From an uncultured Clostridia bacterium (GTDB taxonomy: Bacteria > Bacillota > Clostridia > Christensenellales > CAG-917), in NCBI GenBank assembly GCA_947589475.1, contig CANQBO010000002.1, positions 62,001 to 126,000 of the forward strand: DNA of 64,000 nucleotides, read 5' to 3'. The translations under genes were made by a program, and so were the position numbers. Positions within the stretch are counted from its first letter, which is position 1. Each line of letters starts with the position of its first letter. The notes below the pieces were generated by a model. It did no database searches. It saw only the letters and a list, made by a program, of their open reading frames with translations, and was not told the DNA's origin. This document shows positions 11,523-20,944 of the stretch, in pieces.

Positions 11523-13736
11523 ATGCAACTTAAAGGCGAGGTCAAAAACGTAATATTTCAAAGTCCCGAAACGGGATATACCGTGCTCGACGTCAGATGC
11601 GAGGACGGCGTATTTACCGTGGTCGGGCTTTTCCCGCCCGTCAGCGAGGGCATGGTCGTCGAGGTGGAGGGCAAATTTCAGCAAAAGACCCTCTACGGCA
11701 AGCAGTTCGTCGCGGATAAGATCAAGTTGCAACAGCCTTCTAGGTTGGACGGCATAAAAAAATTTCTCGCAAGCGGACTCATACACGGTTTGGGTCCGGT
11801 CACGGCGGAGGCGATCGTCGCGCGCTTCGGCGTAGACAGCCTCGAGATGATGAAATACCCCATGGAACTTGCCAAAGTGCGCGGAATATCCCTCAAAAAA
11901 GCGACGGAATTCGGCATGGGATATGTCAAACTTCAAAAGATGCAGGACGCCATCATGTTTTTGCAGGAGCTGGGCATCACGATAAATATGGCGCTTCGCA
12001 TCTACAAGGTGTATGAAGAAAAGACCGTCGACAACCTGCGCAAAAATCCGTACATGCTCGTCGACGACATAGACGGCATTGGGTTTGCCACCGCGGACAG
12101 GATCGCGGGAGAGCTGGGCGTGGACAAAAACAGCGACTTCAGGATAAGCGCGGCGATAACTTTCGTGCTCAAGGACGCGTCGCTCAAGGCGGGGCACAAC
12201 TATCTGCCCGAAGGCGAACTTTTAGAGGCGGCGAGGACGCTCCTCGGCATTGACGACGATGAAGGGCGCATAAAGGACGTGCTCGGCGATATGGTCATGC
12301 TCAAGGAACTTATACGCTACGATACGGGCGAGCATGTCGCGATACTCTTGAAGCGCAACTACCTCACCGAAAAGAACATCGCGAAGAGACTGCTGAGGCT
12401 GAGCAGTGAGGCGTCCGATTTCAAAGTGGACGTCGAGCACGAAATAAGCCGCTTCGAGCAGGAGGCGGGCTTCGAGTTGCATCCAAATCAAAAAGAGGCG
12501 GTGCGCGCCGCGATAGAAAACGGAGTGCACATCGTCACGGGCGGACCCGGAACGGGCAAGACCACCATAGTCAAGTGCATTTTGCGCGTGTTCGACGACC
12601 TAGGTCAGAGGGTGGCGCTGTGCGCGCCTACGGGCAGAGCGGCGAAGAGGCTGAGTCAGGCAACGGGAGAGGACGCAAAGACGATACATCGCATGCTCGA
12701 CCTCGATTGGAAGGGCGGAGAGGGGCATTTCGCCTACAACGAAAACGCAAAACTTCCGCTTGACGTCGTCATCGTGGACGAAGTCAGCATGGTGGACGAA
12801 TATGTGTTTTGCGCGCTTCTCGGCGCGCTTGAGCGGGGCGCGAGGCTCATACTTGTCGGCGACAAGGATCAGCTTGCGTCCGTGGGCGCGGGCAATGTGC
12901 TCGGAGACCTCATACGGTGCGGACACTTCACTGTGAGCTACCTCACGCACATATACAGGCAGTCCGAAAAGAGCAAAATCGTCCCAAACGCGCACAAGAT
13001 AAACCGCGGACAGATGCCCGACCTCGACAACAGGAGCGACGATTTCTTCTTCGAGGAGAGGAACACCTCCGAGGCGATATGTCAAAGTACGCTCGCGCTC
13101 GTCACGAAGAGGCTCCCCAAATATCTGAATATGCGCCCCCGGGACATACAGGTGCTTTGCCCCATGAAGCGCAGTCTCGCCGGGACCGTGAATTTGAACA
13201 AGGAACTCCAGCGGCTCATCAATCCGCCCGCTCCCGCAAAAAAGGAGCTGAAGCGCGGAGACATTTTGTTCCGCGAGGGCGACAAAGTCATGCAGACCGT
13301 CAACAACTACCAACAGGAGTGGTCGCAGACTCAGGGCAACAGAGTGGAGCGCGGCACGGGAGTTTTCAACGGCGATATAGGGGTCATAGAAAGCATAAAT
13401 GTGCAGATAATGCAGTTTACCGTGCGTTTTGATGACGATAAAGTGGCGATTTATCAATATGGCGACATAGACCAGCTCTCTTTGGCATACGCGATAACGA
13501 TACACAAATCGCAGGGAAGCGAGTTTGACGCGGTCGTCATCGCGCTTGACAGCAACTATTTGTTGCAGACGCGAAATCTGCTTTACACCGCTGTGACGAG
13601 GGCGAAAAAGCTTGTCGTCATCGCGGGTTCCAAAGAGACGGTGAGACGCATGGTGAGCAACAACCGGACGGCGAGGCGATACTCTTTGCTTGTCGAGCTT
13701 ATAGACGAGGAGCTTGACGGAGGCGCATATGACTGA
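11523..13736 (+). CDS. recD2: RecD2-type 5'-3' DNA helicase
   Basis: 737 aa SF1B helicase of the RecD2 (YrrC) class, acting in DNA repair without RecBC. N-terminal OB-like domain (LKGEVKNVIFQSPETGYTVL), helix-hairpin-helix region around 90-200, Walker A VTGGPGTGKTT, Walker B VIVDEVSMVDEY, and C-terminal motifs DQLSLAYAITIHKSQGSEFD and YTAVTRAKK. ATG 11523 has GGAG five bases ahead and matches the family start. An alternative ATG at 11460, also preceded by GAGGAG, would add 21 residues. The stop overlaps comF by eight bases. Pairing with a ComF-like gene suggests a shared role in DNA handling. Confidence 0.92.
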   Translation: MQLKGEVKNVIFQSPETGYTVLDVRCEDGVFTVVGLFPPVSEGMVVEVEGKFQQKTLYGKQFVADKIKLQQPSRLDGIKKFLASGLIHGLGPVTAEAIVARFGVDSLEMMKYPMELAKVRGISLKKATEFGMGYVKLQKMQDAIMFLQELGITINMALRIYKVYEEKTVDNLRKNPYMLVDDIDGIGFATADRIAGELGVDKNSDFRISAAITFVLKDASLKAGHNYLPEGELLEAARTLLGIDDDEGRIKDVLGDMVMLKELIRYDTGEHVAILLKRNYLTEKNIAKRLLRLSSEASDFKVDVEHEISRFEQEAGFELHPNQKEAVRAAIENGVHIVTGGPGTGKTTIVKCILRVFDDLGQRVALCAPTGRAAKRLSQATGEDAKTIHRMLDLDWKGGEGHFAYNENAKLPLDVVIVDEVSMVDEYVFCALLGALERGARLILVGDKDQLASVGAGNVLGDLIRCGHFTVSYLTHIYRQSEKSKIVPNAHKINRGQMPDLDNRSDDFFFEERNTSEAICQSTLALVTKRLPKYLNMRPRDIQVLCPMKRSLAGTVNLNKELQRLINPPAPAKKELKRGDILFREGDKVMQTVNNYQQEWSQTQGNRVERGTGVFNGDIGVIESINVQIMQFTVRFDDDKVAIYQYGDIDQLSLAYAITIHKSQGSEFDAVVIALDSNYLLQTRNLLYTAVTRAKKLVVIAGSKETVRRMVSNNRTARRYSLLVELIDEELDGGAYD

Positions 13737-14544
13737 TGTCAAGCGCGAGCGGCTCAAGACGTTTATGAGAGGCGCGGGCGAGGTCTTGAAGAGGTGCGGA
13801 GCGGCGTGCGTAGACGCGCTTTATCCCGAGGAGATCACCTGCGACGTCTGCCTTGCGGAACTTAAGACGCGGGGCAGATACAGAGTGTGCGCGAAGTGCC
13901 TCGACGAGCTTCCTTATGTGGGCGACAAGATATGTCTCAATTGCGGCACTCCTTTGAGCGACGAGAGCGACTACTGCAACAGATGTCAGAACAACGAGAG
14001 CAGTTTCAAGCTGTGCCGCGCGCCCTTCGAGTACAGGGACCTCGCGATGAAGATGATATACGACCTCAAATTCGGAGGCAAGAAGTATGTCGCCGAGACG
14101 CTTGCGGCGTTTATGACGGATACGTTTTTGAAGGAAGGCATGAACGCGGACATTGTGTGCTTTGTGCCGATGACTGATAAAGAAGTGAAAAAGCGCGGCT
14201 TCAATCAAGCGGAGCTTCTTGCAATACAGATCGCGGATAGGCTGAATATGCCTCTGCTTCCCGCGCTCATAAAGAGGAAGGACACATCCGAGCAGAAGGC
14301 GCTCAACGCGCGCGACAGGGCGAAGAACCTCGAGGGCGCCTACGAGTGCGTGCTTTCGCAGGTGAAAAAGCGCAACATATTGCTTGTGGACGACATCTTT
14401 ACGACGGGCGCGACCTCAAACGAATGCGCAAAGGCGTTGCTCAAGGCGGGCGCGAGGGAAGTGAGCGTGCTTACCGCCGCGGTCACAAAGCAAAAAATGT
14501 CCTTCGAGCAGGACGACCGACTTGTCAGCAATGACAAAAAGTAG
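13729..14544 (+). CDS. comF: ComF-family phosphoribosyltransferase-like protein
   Basis: 271 aa. N-terminal double zinc-ribbon (CDVCLAEL, CAKCLDEL, CLNCGTPL, CNRC, residues about 41-87) followed by a PRTase-type domain with the PRPP loop ILLVDDIFTTGATSNECAKA near residue 220. In naturally competent Bacillota ComFC assists the ComFA translocase in DNA uptake; no other competence genes are visible here, so the role in this organism is uncertain. ATG 13729 is used because GGAGG lies five bases ahead; it overlaps the recD2 stop. Confidence 0.88.
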   Translation: MTDVKRERLKTFMRGAGEVLKRCGAACVDALYPEEITCDVCLAELKTRGRYRVCAKCLDELPYVGDKICLNCGTPLSDESDYCNRCQNNESSFKLCRAPFEYRDLAMKMIYDLKFGGKKYVAETLAAFMTDTFLKEGMNADIVCFVPMTDKEVKKRGFNQAELLAIQIADRLNMPLLPALIKRKDTSEQKALNARDRAKNLEGAYECVLSQVKKRNILLVDDIFTTGATSNECAKALLKAGAREVSVLTAAVTKQKMSFEQDDRLVSNDKK

Positions 14545-14637
14545 TATCATAAAATATACGGCAATTTTAAAGGTTGTCGCCCGCCCGCAAGGGCAAATAT
14601 AAAAAAGACGGCGCGAAAGCGCTCAAGTGAGGAATAT

Positions 14638-17600
14638 ATGTCAATTTTCAATGAAAACGACAGAAAGATCAAAAAGCTTCGCAAACTTGCGATGAAGATC
14701 GCTCCCGACGACAGCGTACATCGTAAAAACGGAGAGACCGAAGAGCAGGCAAAAGCCGCCGCGGAGGAAAGATTTCAACAAGCGCTGGACAAAGCCGAAA
14801 GTTCGGGCAAGATCAAATTTATCATACAAAAATACATCAAAATGACCGACGATGAGCTAAAGGGCATGACGGCGGAATTCAGGAAACGGCTCAAAGAAGG
14901 CGCGACGCTTGACGACATCATGCTCGACGCCTATGCGGTCGTCATGGAGGCGAGCCGCAGGGCGCTCAATATGCGTCCCTTCTTTGTGCAGGTCATGGGC
15001 GGCATAGCGATACATCAGAGCAGGATCGTCGAGATGGCGACAGGCGAAGGCAAGACGCTTGTCGCAACTCTTCCCGCCTATCTCAACGCGCTTGAAGGAA
15101 GGGGCGTGCACATCGTCACCGTCAACGACTACCTCGCACGCCGCGACGCGGATTGGATGGACAACATTTACAGTTTCCTTGACCTGAAAGTCGGCGTCGT
15201 CGTGCACGGAATGACGAGAGAAGAGAAGCAAAAAGCGTATGCCGCGGACATCACATACTGCAGCAACAGCGAATTGGGCTTCGACTTTTTGCGAGACAAT
15301 ATGGCAATGAAGAAGGAGGACGTCATGCAACGCGACCTCAACTTTGCCATCATCGACGAGGTGGACTCCATTTTGATCGACGAGGCGAGGACTCCCCTCA
15401 TCATTTCAAACGCGCCCAAAGTCGAAGAGGACGACTTGATCGCCGTGGCGCGCTTTGTGGATGGGTGCAAGGAAGCGACTCCCGTGCTCGACGTAAACGG
15501 AGCGCCCGTGGTCGACAAAAACGGCAACCCGAAGACGCAGGGCGAAGTCGAGGTGGACTATGAGAAGCGCACGGCGATATTGACGGAAGAGGGTCTTAAT
15601 AAGGCGGAGGAATATTTCAGGACGACCGGCTTTTTCGGCAAGTCGGGCGACGGCAAAGAGGCGGACGGCACGGGCGATATAGACGACGCGGGCGACGCGG
15701 TGCTTTACAACAGGATAGACGCGGCGCTCAAGGCGAAGTTCCTCTTCCTGCGCGACAGGGATTATCTCGTAGACGAGAGCAAAAAGGTCGTAATAATCGA
15801 TCACAATACGGGACGCGCGATGCCGGGGCGTCGCTTCAACGACGGTCTGCACCAGGCGCTCGAGGCGAAAGAAGCGCTTCTCGACAGCGGGGTCAAGATC
15901 CTCGGCGACAACAAGATCGTCGCGACGATAACCTATCAAAACCTCTTCAGACAGTATGCTAAGATCTCGGGCATGACGGGTACCGCAAAGACGGAAGAGA
16001 CGGAATTCAAAAACATATACAAGCTGGACGTCGTGAAACTTCCGCCGCATGCGGATTGCCAAAGAGAGGACAAAAACGACAAGATGTTTTTGAACAAGGC
16101 GGCAAAATTCGACGCGCTTATCGCAGATATAGCGGACAGACACGCGAAAGGACAGCCCCTGCTGATAGGCACGACGAGCGTCGAGGAGTCCGAGATGTTG
16201 AGCGCAAGGCTTGACGAGAAAAAGATACCTCACGAAGTCCTGAACGCAAAAAACAACAAGAACGAGGCGTACATCATCGCGCAAGCGGGCGCGCCGGGAG
16301 CGGTCACCATATCGACGAATATGGCGGGCCGCGGCACGGATATTTTGCTCGGCGGCAACCCCGAATATCAAGCGAAAAAGAACTTGGAGGACAAGCTTGA
16401 CGCCATGTTCAAAGACAAACTGCTCAAGTTTGACGACGCGGAGGAGGACAAGAGCCATTATGACGTCACCGCGAAGGAAGAGCTGGAGCGCATGCTTGCG
16501 GCGGACAGGGAAATTAAGGAACAGCGCTATGAGACGTTCATTTCCAACTTGATCGACAGCATAACCTCAAAATTCCCCGTCAAAAAGGATCTAAACGAGA
16601 TCTGCACGTTTGAAGGCGTCAAGTATGATGTGGATATAGACGGCATGAGGAAGGAGTACGCGCAAGACTTCCGAAAGATCAAGGAAATATACGACGAAAG
16701 GAAGAAAGCGGTCATCGCAAGCGGCGGCCTTTGCGTGCTGGGTACGGGACGAAACGAGAGCAGGCGTATAGACAACCAGCTCATCGGACGTGCGGGACGT
16801 CAGGGCGACAAGGGTCAGAGCGAATTTTACGTCTCGCTTGAGGACGACATCCTGCGCTTCAACAACAACGAGAGGTTGTCGCAGTTGCTCGCCTATCTTG
16901 AAATGAGGATACCCGAGGAGCAACGCAATGAACCCTTGCAATTAAAAGTCATCACCAACTTCATCAAGAATACGCAAAAGAAGATAGAGGGGTTGCATTT
17001 TTCCGCAAGAAGAGACCTGCTCTATTATGACGAAGTGCTCGAGGTCCAGAGAGGCGACATCTACGGCGCGCGCAAAAAATTGCTTGACGACAGCGAGGAT
17101 ATCCACGCTCAGATAGAGGAAATGTTCGAGACGCTCGCACGCTCCATTCTCGAGAAGCATATAGACCCGAACGAGGGATTTGACAAGTGGGACATCGAGG
17201 GCTTGACGGAAGAGATAGAGCGGCGCATGATGCCCAAGCGCGGCGAGGTCGAGGATTCGGACTTCGAAGAGGAGGCTGAAGAGGCGGAAGAAGCTATCGA
17301 CGCGCTCGACAACGAAGAGGAGTTTGACGAGGAGAGCGAAGAAGACGTCGTCGTCGAGCATGAGGACGACGACGATTACACCTACGAGAAAGAGGAAACC
17401 GAAAGCCGCAAGCACGTCTTTAAGGCGGGGAGCGTTATCACTCGGGAACTTTGCGAGACGGGCGACGTGGATACGATCGTCAAGGCTATATGCGCAGAGG
17501 CGTCCTCGCGTTACGCAAAGAAAGTGGAATTCTACAAGGAGAAGGGCTTCGACTACGGACGAGAGGAAAAGTTCGTATTGCAGACAAACATCGACAAACT

Positions 17601-18528
17601 GTGGCCCGATTTCCTTGACAAAAACAACGCCTTGAGGGAAAGCGTAAGACTGAGGGCGTACGGACAACACGACCCGCGCATAGTGTTCAGGAAGGAGTCC
17701 ATGGACATGTTCGACAAACTGCTGGACAAGATATATCTGAACACGGCAGAGGTGTTGCTGACGGAAGCGGTCCCGCGCAGTTTCTATATGATACATCTGC
17801 GCGACGCGCAGGCGCGCGCGATCAGATTGAGATCGGACGTGGAAATCATCTTCAACGATCCCAAAGGCTGGCGACCTTCCGAACAGTCAGAGATAAAGCA
17901 TACAAACAGGGACGATTTCTTGCTTGACATATTCAAGGATCGCGCGGAGCAGATCGTGGCGATGGCGACCGCGGCGGCGGCGCAGGACGCAAAAGTTTCC
18001 AAAACAGTTTTGATCGACAAATTCGCCGATATGACGCTGTTCATCAAGAAGGGCGAATATTTTGTGCAGAAACATGTATCCCCCGACGCCTCGCGCGAGG
18101 AGCTTGTCTCGGCGCTGAGCGAGGAAGCAAAAAAACAGGCGAGAGCGGCGCTCATATTGAAGAGACAGGCGGCGGGAGAGAGAAGAGTGGACGCGCTCAT
18201 CGCGTCTATACTCGGCGACATCATCGCAAGAAGCTTTACAATGTGCGCAAACGAACTCAACCGCAAAAACACCGAGATCGCGCTCGAGAGCGCGCAGGTG
18301 GACAAGTTCCTCAAAGAGTGCGAGAATGTTTACGACGCGTTTTACAGATTGTTTGTGTCGATGACATGTATCAATCTCTTCAAAGTGCTCGAGGATGAGC
18401 TTAGGAGGAGACAGGGCAAGAAAGCGAGCGGGAAAACCGTCGTTTCGGCGCATACCCCGGGCAGAAACGACCCGTGCCCCTGCGGAAGCGGAAAGAAATA
18501 CAAAAACTGTTGCGGGAAAAACGCCTGA
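14638..18528 (+). CDS. secA: SecA preprotein translocase ATPase, enlarged form
   Basis: 1296 aa, far longer than the usual 800-900. Core parts are recognisable: Walker A MATGEGKT, DEAD-type IIDEVDSILIDEARTPLI, the preprotein-binding domain, NBD2 with STNMAGRGTDILLGG and RRIDNQLIGRAGRQGD, the helical scaffold (LRAYGQHDPRIVF) and a C-terminal zinc-binding SEC-C tail (NDPCPCGSGKKYKNCC). Extra material: about 100 residues inside NBD2 (roughly 575-680), a very acidic Asp/Glu stretch (roughly 870-920) and about 200 residues between the scaffold and the tail. Drives Sec export together with SecYEG; secE is at 40397. The ATG has GAGG ahead of it. Confidence 0.96.
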   Translation: MSIFNENDRKIKKLRKLAMKIAPDDSVHRKNGETEEQAKAAAEERFQQALDKAESSGKIKFIIQKYIKMTDDELKGMTAEFRKRLKEGATLDDIMLDAYAVVMEASRRALNMRPFFVQVMGGIAIHQSRIVEMATGEGKTLVATLPAYLNALEGRGVHIVTVNDYLARRDADWMDNIYSFLDLKVGVVVHGMTREEKQKAYAADITYCSNSELGFDFLRDNMAMKKEDVMQRDLNFAIIDEVDSILIDEARTPLIISNAPKVEEDDLIAVARFVDGCKEATPVLDVNGAPVVDKNGNPKTQGEVEVDYEKRTAILTEEGLNKAEEYFRTTGFFGKSGDGKEADGTGDIDDAGDAVLYNRIDAALKAKFLFLRDRDYLVDESKKVVIIDHNTGRAMPGRRFNDGLHQALEAKEALLDSGVKILGDNKIVATITYQNLFRQYAKISGMTGTAKTEETEFKNIYKLDVVKLPPHADCQREDKNDKMFLNKAAKFDALIADIADRHAKGQPLLIGTTSVEESEMLSARLDEKKIPHEVLNAKNNKNEAYIIAQAGAPGAVTISTNMAGRGTDILLGGNPEYQAKKNLEDKLDAMFKDKLLKFDDAEEDKSHYDVTAKEELERMLAADREIKEQRYETFISNLIDSITSKFPVKKDLNEICTFEGVKYDVDIDGMRKEYAQDFRKIKEIYDERKKAVIASGGLCVLGTGRNESRRIDNQLIGRAGRQGDKGQSEFYVSLEDDILRFNNNERLSQLLAYLEMRIPEEQRNEPLQLKVITNFIKNTQKKIEGLHFSARRDLLYYDEVLEVQRGDIYGARKKLLDDSEDIHAQIEEMFETLARSILEKHIDPNEGFDKWDIEGLTEEIERRMMPKRGEVEDSDFEEEAEEAEEAIDALDNEEEFDEESEEDVVVEHEDDDDYTYEKEETESRKHVFKAGSVITRELCETGDVDTIVKAICAEASSRYAKKVEFYKEKGFDYGREEKFVLQTNIDKLWPDFLDKNNALRESVRLRAYGQHDPRIVFRKESMDMFDKLLDKIYLNTAEVLLTEAVPRSFYMIHLRDAQARAIRLRSDVEIIFNDPKGWRPSEQSEIKHTNRDDFLLDIFKDRAEQIVAMATAAAAQDAKVSKTVLIDKFADMTLFIKKGEYFVQKHVSPDASREELVSALSEEAKKQARAALILKRQAAGERRVDALIASILGDIIARSFTMCANELNRKNTEIALESAQVDKFLKECENVYDAFYRLFVSMTCINLFKVLEDELRRRQGKKASGKTVVSAHTPGRNDPCPCGSGKKYKNCCGKNA

Positions 18529-18588
18529 GAGCGTCTAAAAAGGCATGTGCAAATAATACGCAAAATAGGGATTTCAACGGAGAAATTT

Positions 18589-19698
18589 ATGCTGGATTAT
18601 AACGAGATAAGAGCAAAACTCAAGGACATGAAAAGCGAAATGACGCGCGCATATGAGAGCATCAATCCCGCCAAACTCAAGGCGCGCGCGGAAGAGCTTG
18701 CCGAGATACAAAACGCGGAGGGATTTTGGGAGGACGCCGAAAACGCGCGCAAAGTTTCAAAGGAAATAAGCCAGATCGAAAGTAAGCTTGAAAAATTCGA
18801 AAAGATGATAACGCGCATTGACGACGCCATCGAACTTGTGGACATCGTCGAGCTTGAGGCGAGCGCGGAAGAGGACGCAAACCTTGTCGCTATGGTGGAC
18901 GAGCTTGCCGAGCATGTGGAAAGCTTGTCCCTTGCCACCCTTCTCAGCGGCAAATACGACAGCCTCAACGCCATACTCACTCTGCACGCGGGCGCGGGCG
19001 GCACGGAGGCGCAGGACTGGTGCTCCATGCTGTATCGCATGTACACGCGCTATGTGGAGCGCACGGGCTGGTCGTATACGGAGCTGGATTATCTCGCGGG
19101 AGACGAGGCGGGCATAAAAAGCGTGACGTTCAGAGTAGAGGGCGACAATGCCTACGGCTATCTCAAGGCGGAGAAGGGCGTGCACAGGCTTGTGCGCATA
19201 TCTCCGTTTGACGCCAACGCAAGGCGGCACACTTCGTTTGCATCCCTTGAAGTTATGCCCGAAATCATAGATACGTCCGAGATAGAGATACGTCCCGAAG
19301 ACCTCAAGATAGACACCTATCGTAGCGGCGGCGCGGGCGGACAGCACGTCAATAAGACGGAAAGCGCGATACGCATCACGCACATCCCGACGGGCATAAT
19401 CGTCGCCTGCCAAAACGAGCGCAGTCAGATCCAAAACAAGGAAGTCGCGCTGCAGATGCTCCGCTCCAAGCTCATCGAAAAGAGGGAGCGCGAGAGGGAA
19501 GAAGAGGCGGCGGCGATAAGCGGACAACTCAAAAAGATAGAATGGGGCAGCCAAATAAGAAGCTACGTATTCTGTCCCTACACCATGGTCAAGGACCACC
19601 GCACCAACTACGAGACGGGCAACGTGCAGGCTGTCATGGACGGCGACCTCGACGGATTCATCAACGAATACTTGAAACTCAGCTCAATACAAAAATGA
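18589..19698 (+). CDS. prfB: Peptide chain release factor 2
   Basis: 369 aa. Terminates translation at UGA and UAA. The SPFDANARRHTSF segment carries the SPF stop-recognition tripeptide that marks RF2 rather than RF1, and GGAGGQHVNKTES carries the GGQ that triggers hydrolysis. The start ATG at 18589 has CGGAGA five bases ahead. The frame is continuous from the first codon: the in-frame UGA and programmed +1 shift seen in many prfB genes is absent. prfB follows secA after 60 bases, the same order as in many Bacillota. Confidence 0.96.
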   Translation: MLDYNEIRAKLKDMKSEMTRAYESINPAKLKARAEELAEIQNAEGFWEDAENARKVSKEISQIESKLEKFEKMITRIDDAIELVDIVELEASAEEDANLVAMVDELAEHVESLSLATLLSGKYDSLNAILTLHAGAGGTEAQDWCSMLYRMYTRYVERTGWSYTELDYLAGDEAGIKSVTFRVEGDNAYGYLKAEKGVHRLVRISPFDANARRHTSFASLEVMPEIIDTSEIEIRPEDLKIDTYRSGGAGGQHVNKTESAIRITHIPTGIIVACQNERSQIQNKEVALQMLRSKLIEKREREREEEAAAISGQLKKIEWGSQIRSYVFCPYTMVKDHRTNYETGNVQAVMDGDLDGFINEYLKLSSIQK

Positions 19699-19795
19699 TA
19701 ATAGCGCTTGCGTATTGCGGCGATAGACGTCGCAGTATTGCAAAAAAACGGCACATTAAGCGTACAAAATGCAGTGATAAAGTGCGGAATTTGTT

Positions 19796-20818
19796 ATGAA
19801 CAGTCTTTTTGACAAACGGAATATAACGGTGCTTGCGATAGAGTCCAGCTGTGACGAGACGGCTTGCGCGATCGTGAAAAACGGCAGAGAGGTGCTCTCA
19901 AGCGTCATCGCGACGCAGATAGAGATACACCGCCGTTTCGGGGGCGTCGTGCCCGAGATCGCAAGCCGCAATCATACCCTTGCCATAGAAAACGTCGTCC
20001 TGGAGGCGATGTCAAAGGCGGGAGTCACAAGGGATGACATCGACGCGGTCGCGGTCACCTACGGCGCGGGGCTTTTGGGTGCGCTGCTCGTAGGCGTGAA
20101 TTTCGCAAAAGGGCTTGCATACGCGTGGGGGAAGCCGCTTTTCGGCATATCCCACATCAAGGGTCACATTGCGGCAAATTATATCGACAGCTCGCTCGAG
20201 CCTCCCTATCTCTGCCTGCTTGCCAGCGGGGGACACACCGCGGTCGTAAAGGTAGATGACTATGAGAAGATAACTCCGCTTGCGACAAGTCGCGACGACG
20301 CGGCGGGCGAGGCTTTCGACAAAGTTGCGCGCGTGCTCGGTCTGCCGTATCCCGGCGGTCCCGAAATAGAAAAACTCGCGCGCGAGGGCAAGCCGGTCTT
20401 CGAGATGCCGAAGGTCAAGCACGCGGATGAGCTTTATTTCAGCTACAGCGGCATAAAGACGTTTGTGATAAACCTCGTGCACGGGCTCGAGCAAAAGGGC
20501 GAGCCTCTGCCAAAAGCAGACATCGCGGCAAGTTTCCAAAAAGCGGCGGTGGATCAGCTTGTCGATATGGTTGCTCTCATCTCAAAGCGCACGGGCATAA
20601 AAAAACTCGCCGTAGCGGGAGGAGTAAGCGCCAACTCTCTCCTTCGCGCGCGCTTCGACGATATGAAAAAGCAGGGGTGCGAGGTCTACTATCCCAAACT
20701 TAGCTACTGCACGGACAACGCGGCGATGATAGGATCCGCGGCATACTTCCTCATCAAAAGCGGAGCGGACGAAAGCCCCTATTCGCTTGACGCGAAGGCG
20801 ACAGTTGGTATACAATAA
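19796..20818 (+). CDS. tsaD: tRNA t6A modification protein TsaD
   Basis: 340 aa member of the Kae1/TsaD family (ASKHA fold). Transfers threonylcarbamoyl to A37 of ANN-reading tRNAs with TsaB and TsaE, which are not in this window. Visible motifs: IESSCDETACAIV at the N-terminus, NHTLAIENVV (metal-binding His; the second His of the usual HxxxH is in the neighbouring HRRFGG/RNH segment), LASGGHTAVV, and DNAAMIG near the C-terminus. The ribosome-binding site is weak (GCGGAA). It stands 97 bases after prfB; a shared transcript is possible. Confidence 0.95.
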   Translation: MNSLFDKRNITVLAIESSCDETACAIVKNGREVLSSVIATQIEIHRRFGGVVPEIASRNHTLAIENVVLEAMSKAGVTRDDIDAVAVTYGAGLLGALLVGVNFAKGLAYAWGKPLFGISHIKGHIAANYIDSSLEPPYLCLLASGGHTAVVKVDDYEKITPLATSRDDAAGEAFDKVARVLGLPYPGGPEIEKLAREGKPVFEMPKVKHADELYFSYSGIKTFVINLVHGLEQKGEPLPKADIAASFQKAAVDQLVDMVALISKRTGIKKLAVAGGVSANSLLRARFDDMKKQGCEVYYPKLSYCTDNAAMIGSAAYFLIKSGADESPYSLDAKATVGIQ

Positions 20819-20833
20819 GAAAAAGATATGACA

Positions 20834-20896
20834 TTTCGCTTTATTGGCGAAAGTCCATTCTGACAGATCTTCAAAATGCCTTGCGGCATTTTGAAG
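20834..20896 (+). other. Two hairpins after tsaD
   Basis: TTTCGC/GCGAAA (20834-20839 with 20847-20852) and a perfect 12-bp stem, CTTCAAAATGCC (20869-20880) with GGCATTTTGAAG (20885-20896). Neither is followed by a T-run on the plus strand, so they are either weak tsaD 3' ends or parts of the next gene's leader. Confidence 0.5.
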
Positions 20897-20897
20897 T

Positions 20898-20936
20898 AGC
20901 GGTGTCCTCACCCGCTACTAAAATAATAAAAAGGAG
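20898..20936 (+). promoter_or_regulatory. Candidate preQ1-I-like translational riboswitch
   Basis: A small hairpin (AGCGG 20898-20902 with CCGCT 20912-20916, loop TGTCCTCAC) is followed by an A-rich tail and the ribosome-binding site AAGGAG (20931-20936) of a VUT/YhhQ-type transporter. The loop's TCCT can pair with AGGA of the ribosome site, giving an H-type pseudoknot. This layout, including a C just before the 3' stem strand, resembles class-I preQ1 riboswitches, whose ligand is the substrate of such transporters. The tail is longer than usual, so this is a hypothesis. Confidence 0.35.
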
Positions 20937-20944
20937 TTTTTTTC

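Noticed and set aside
19700..19745. Terminator after prfB
   Set aside because: A hairpin around TGCGGCG/CGTCGCA exists but is followed by A rather than T on the coding strand.
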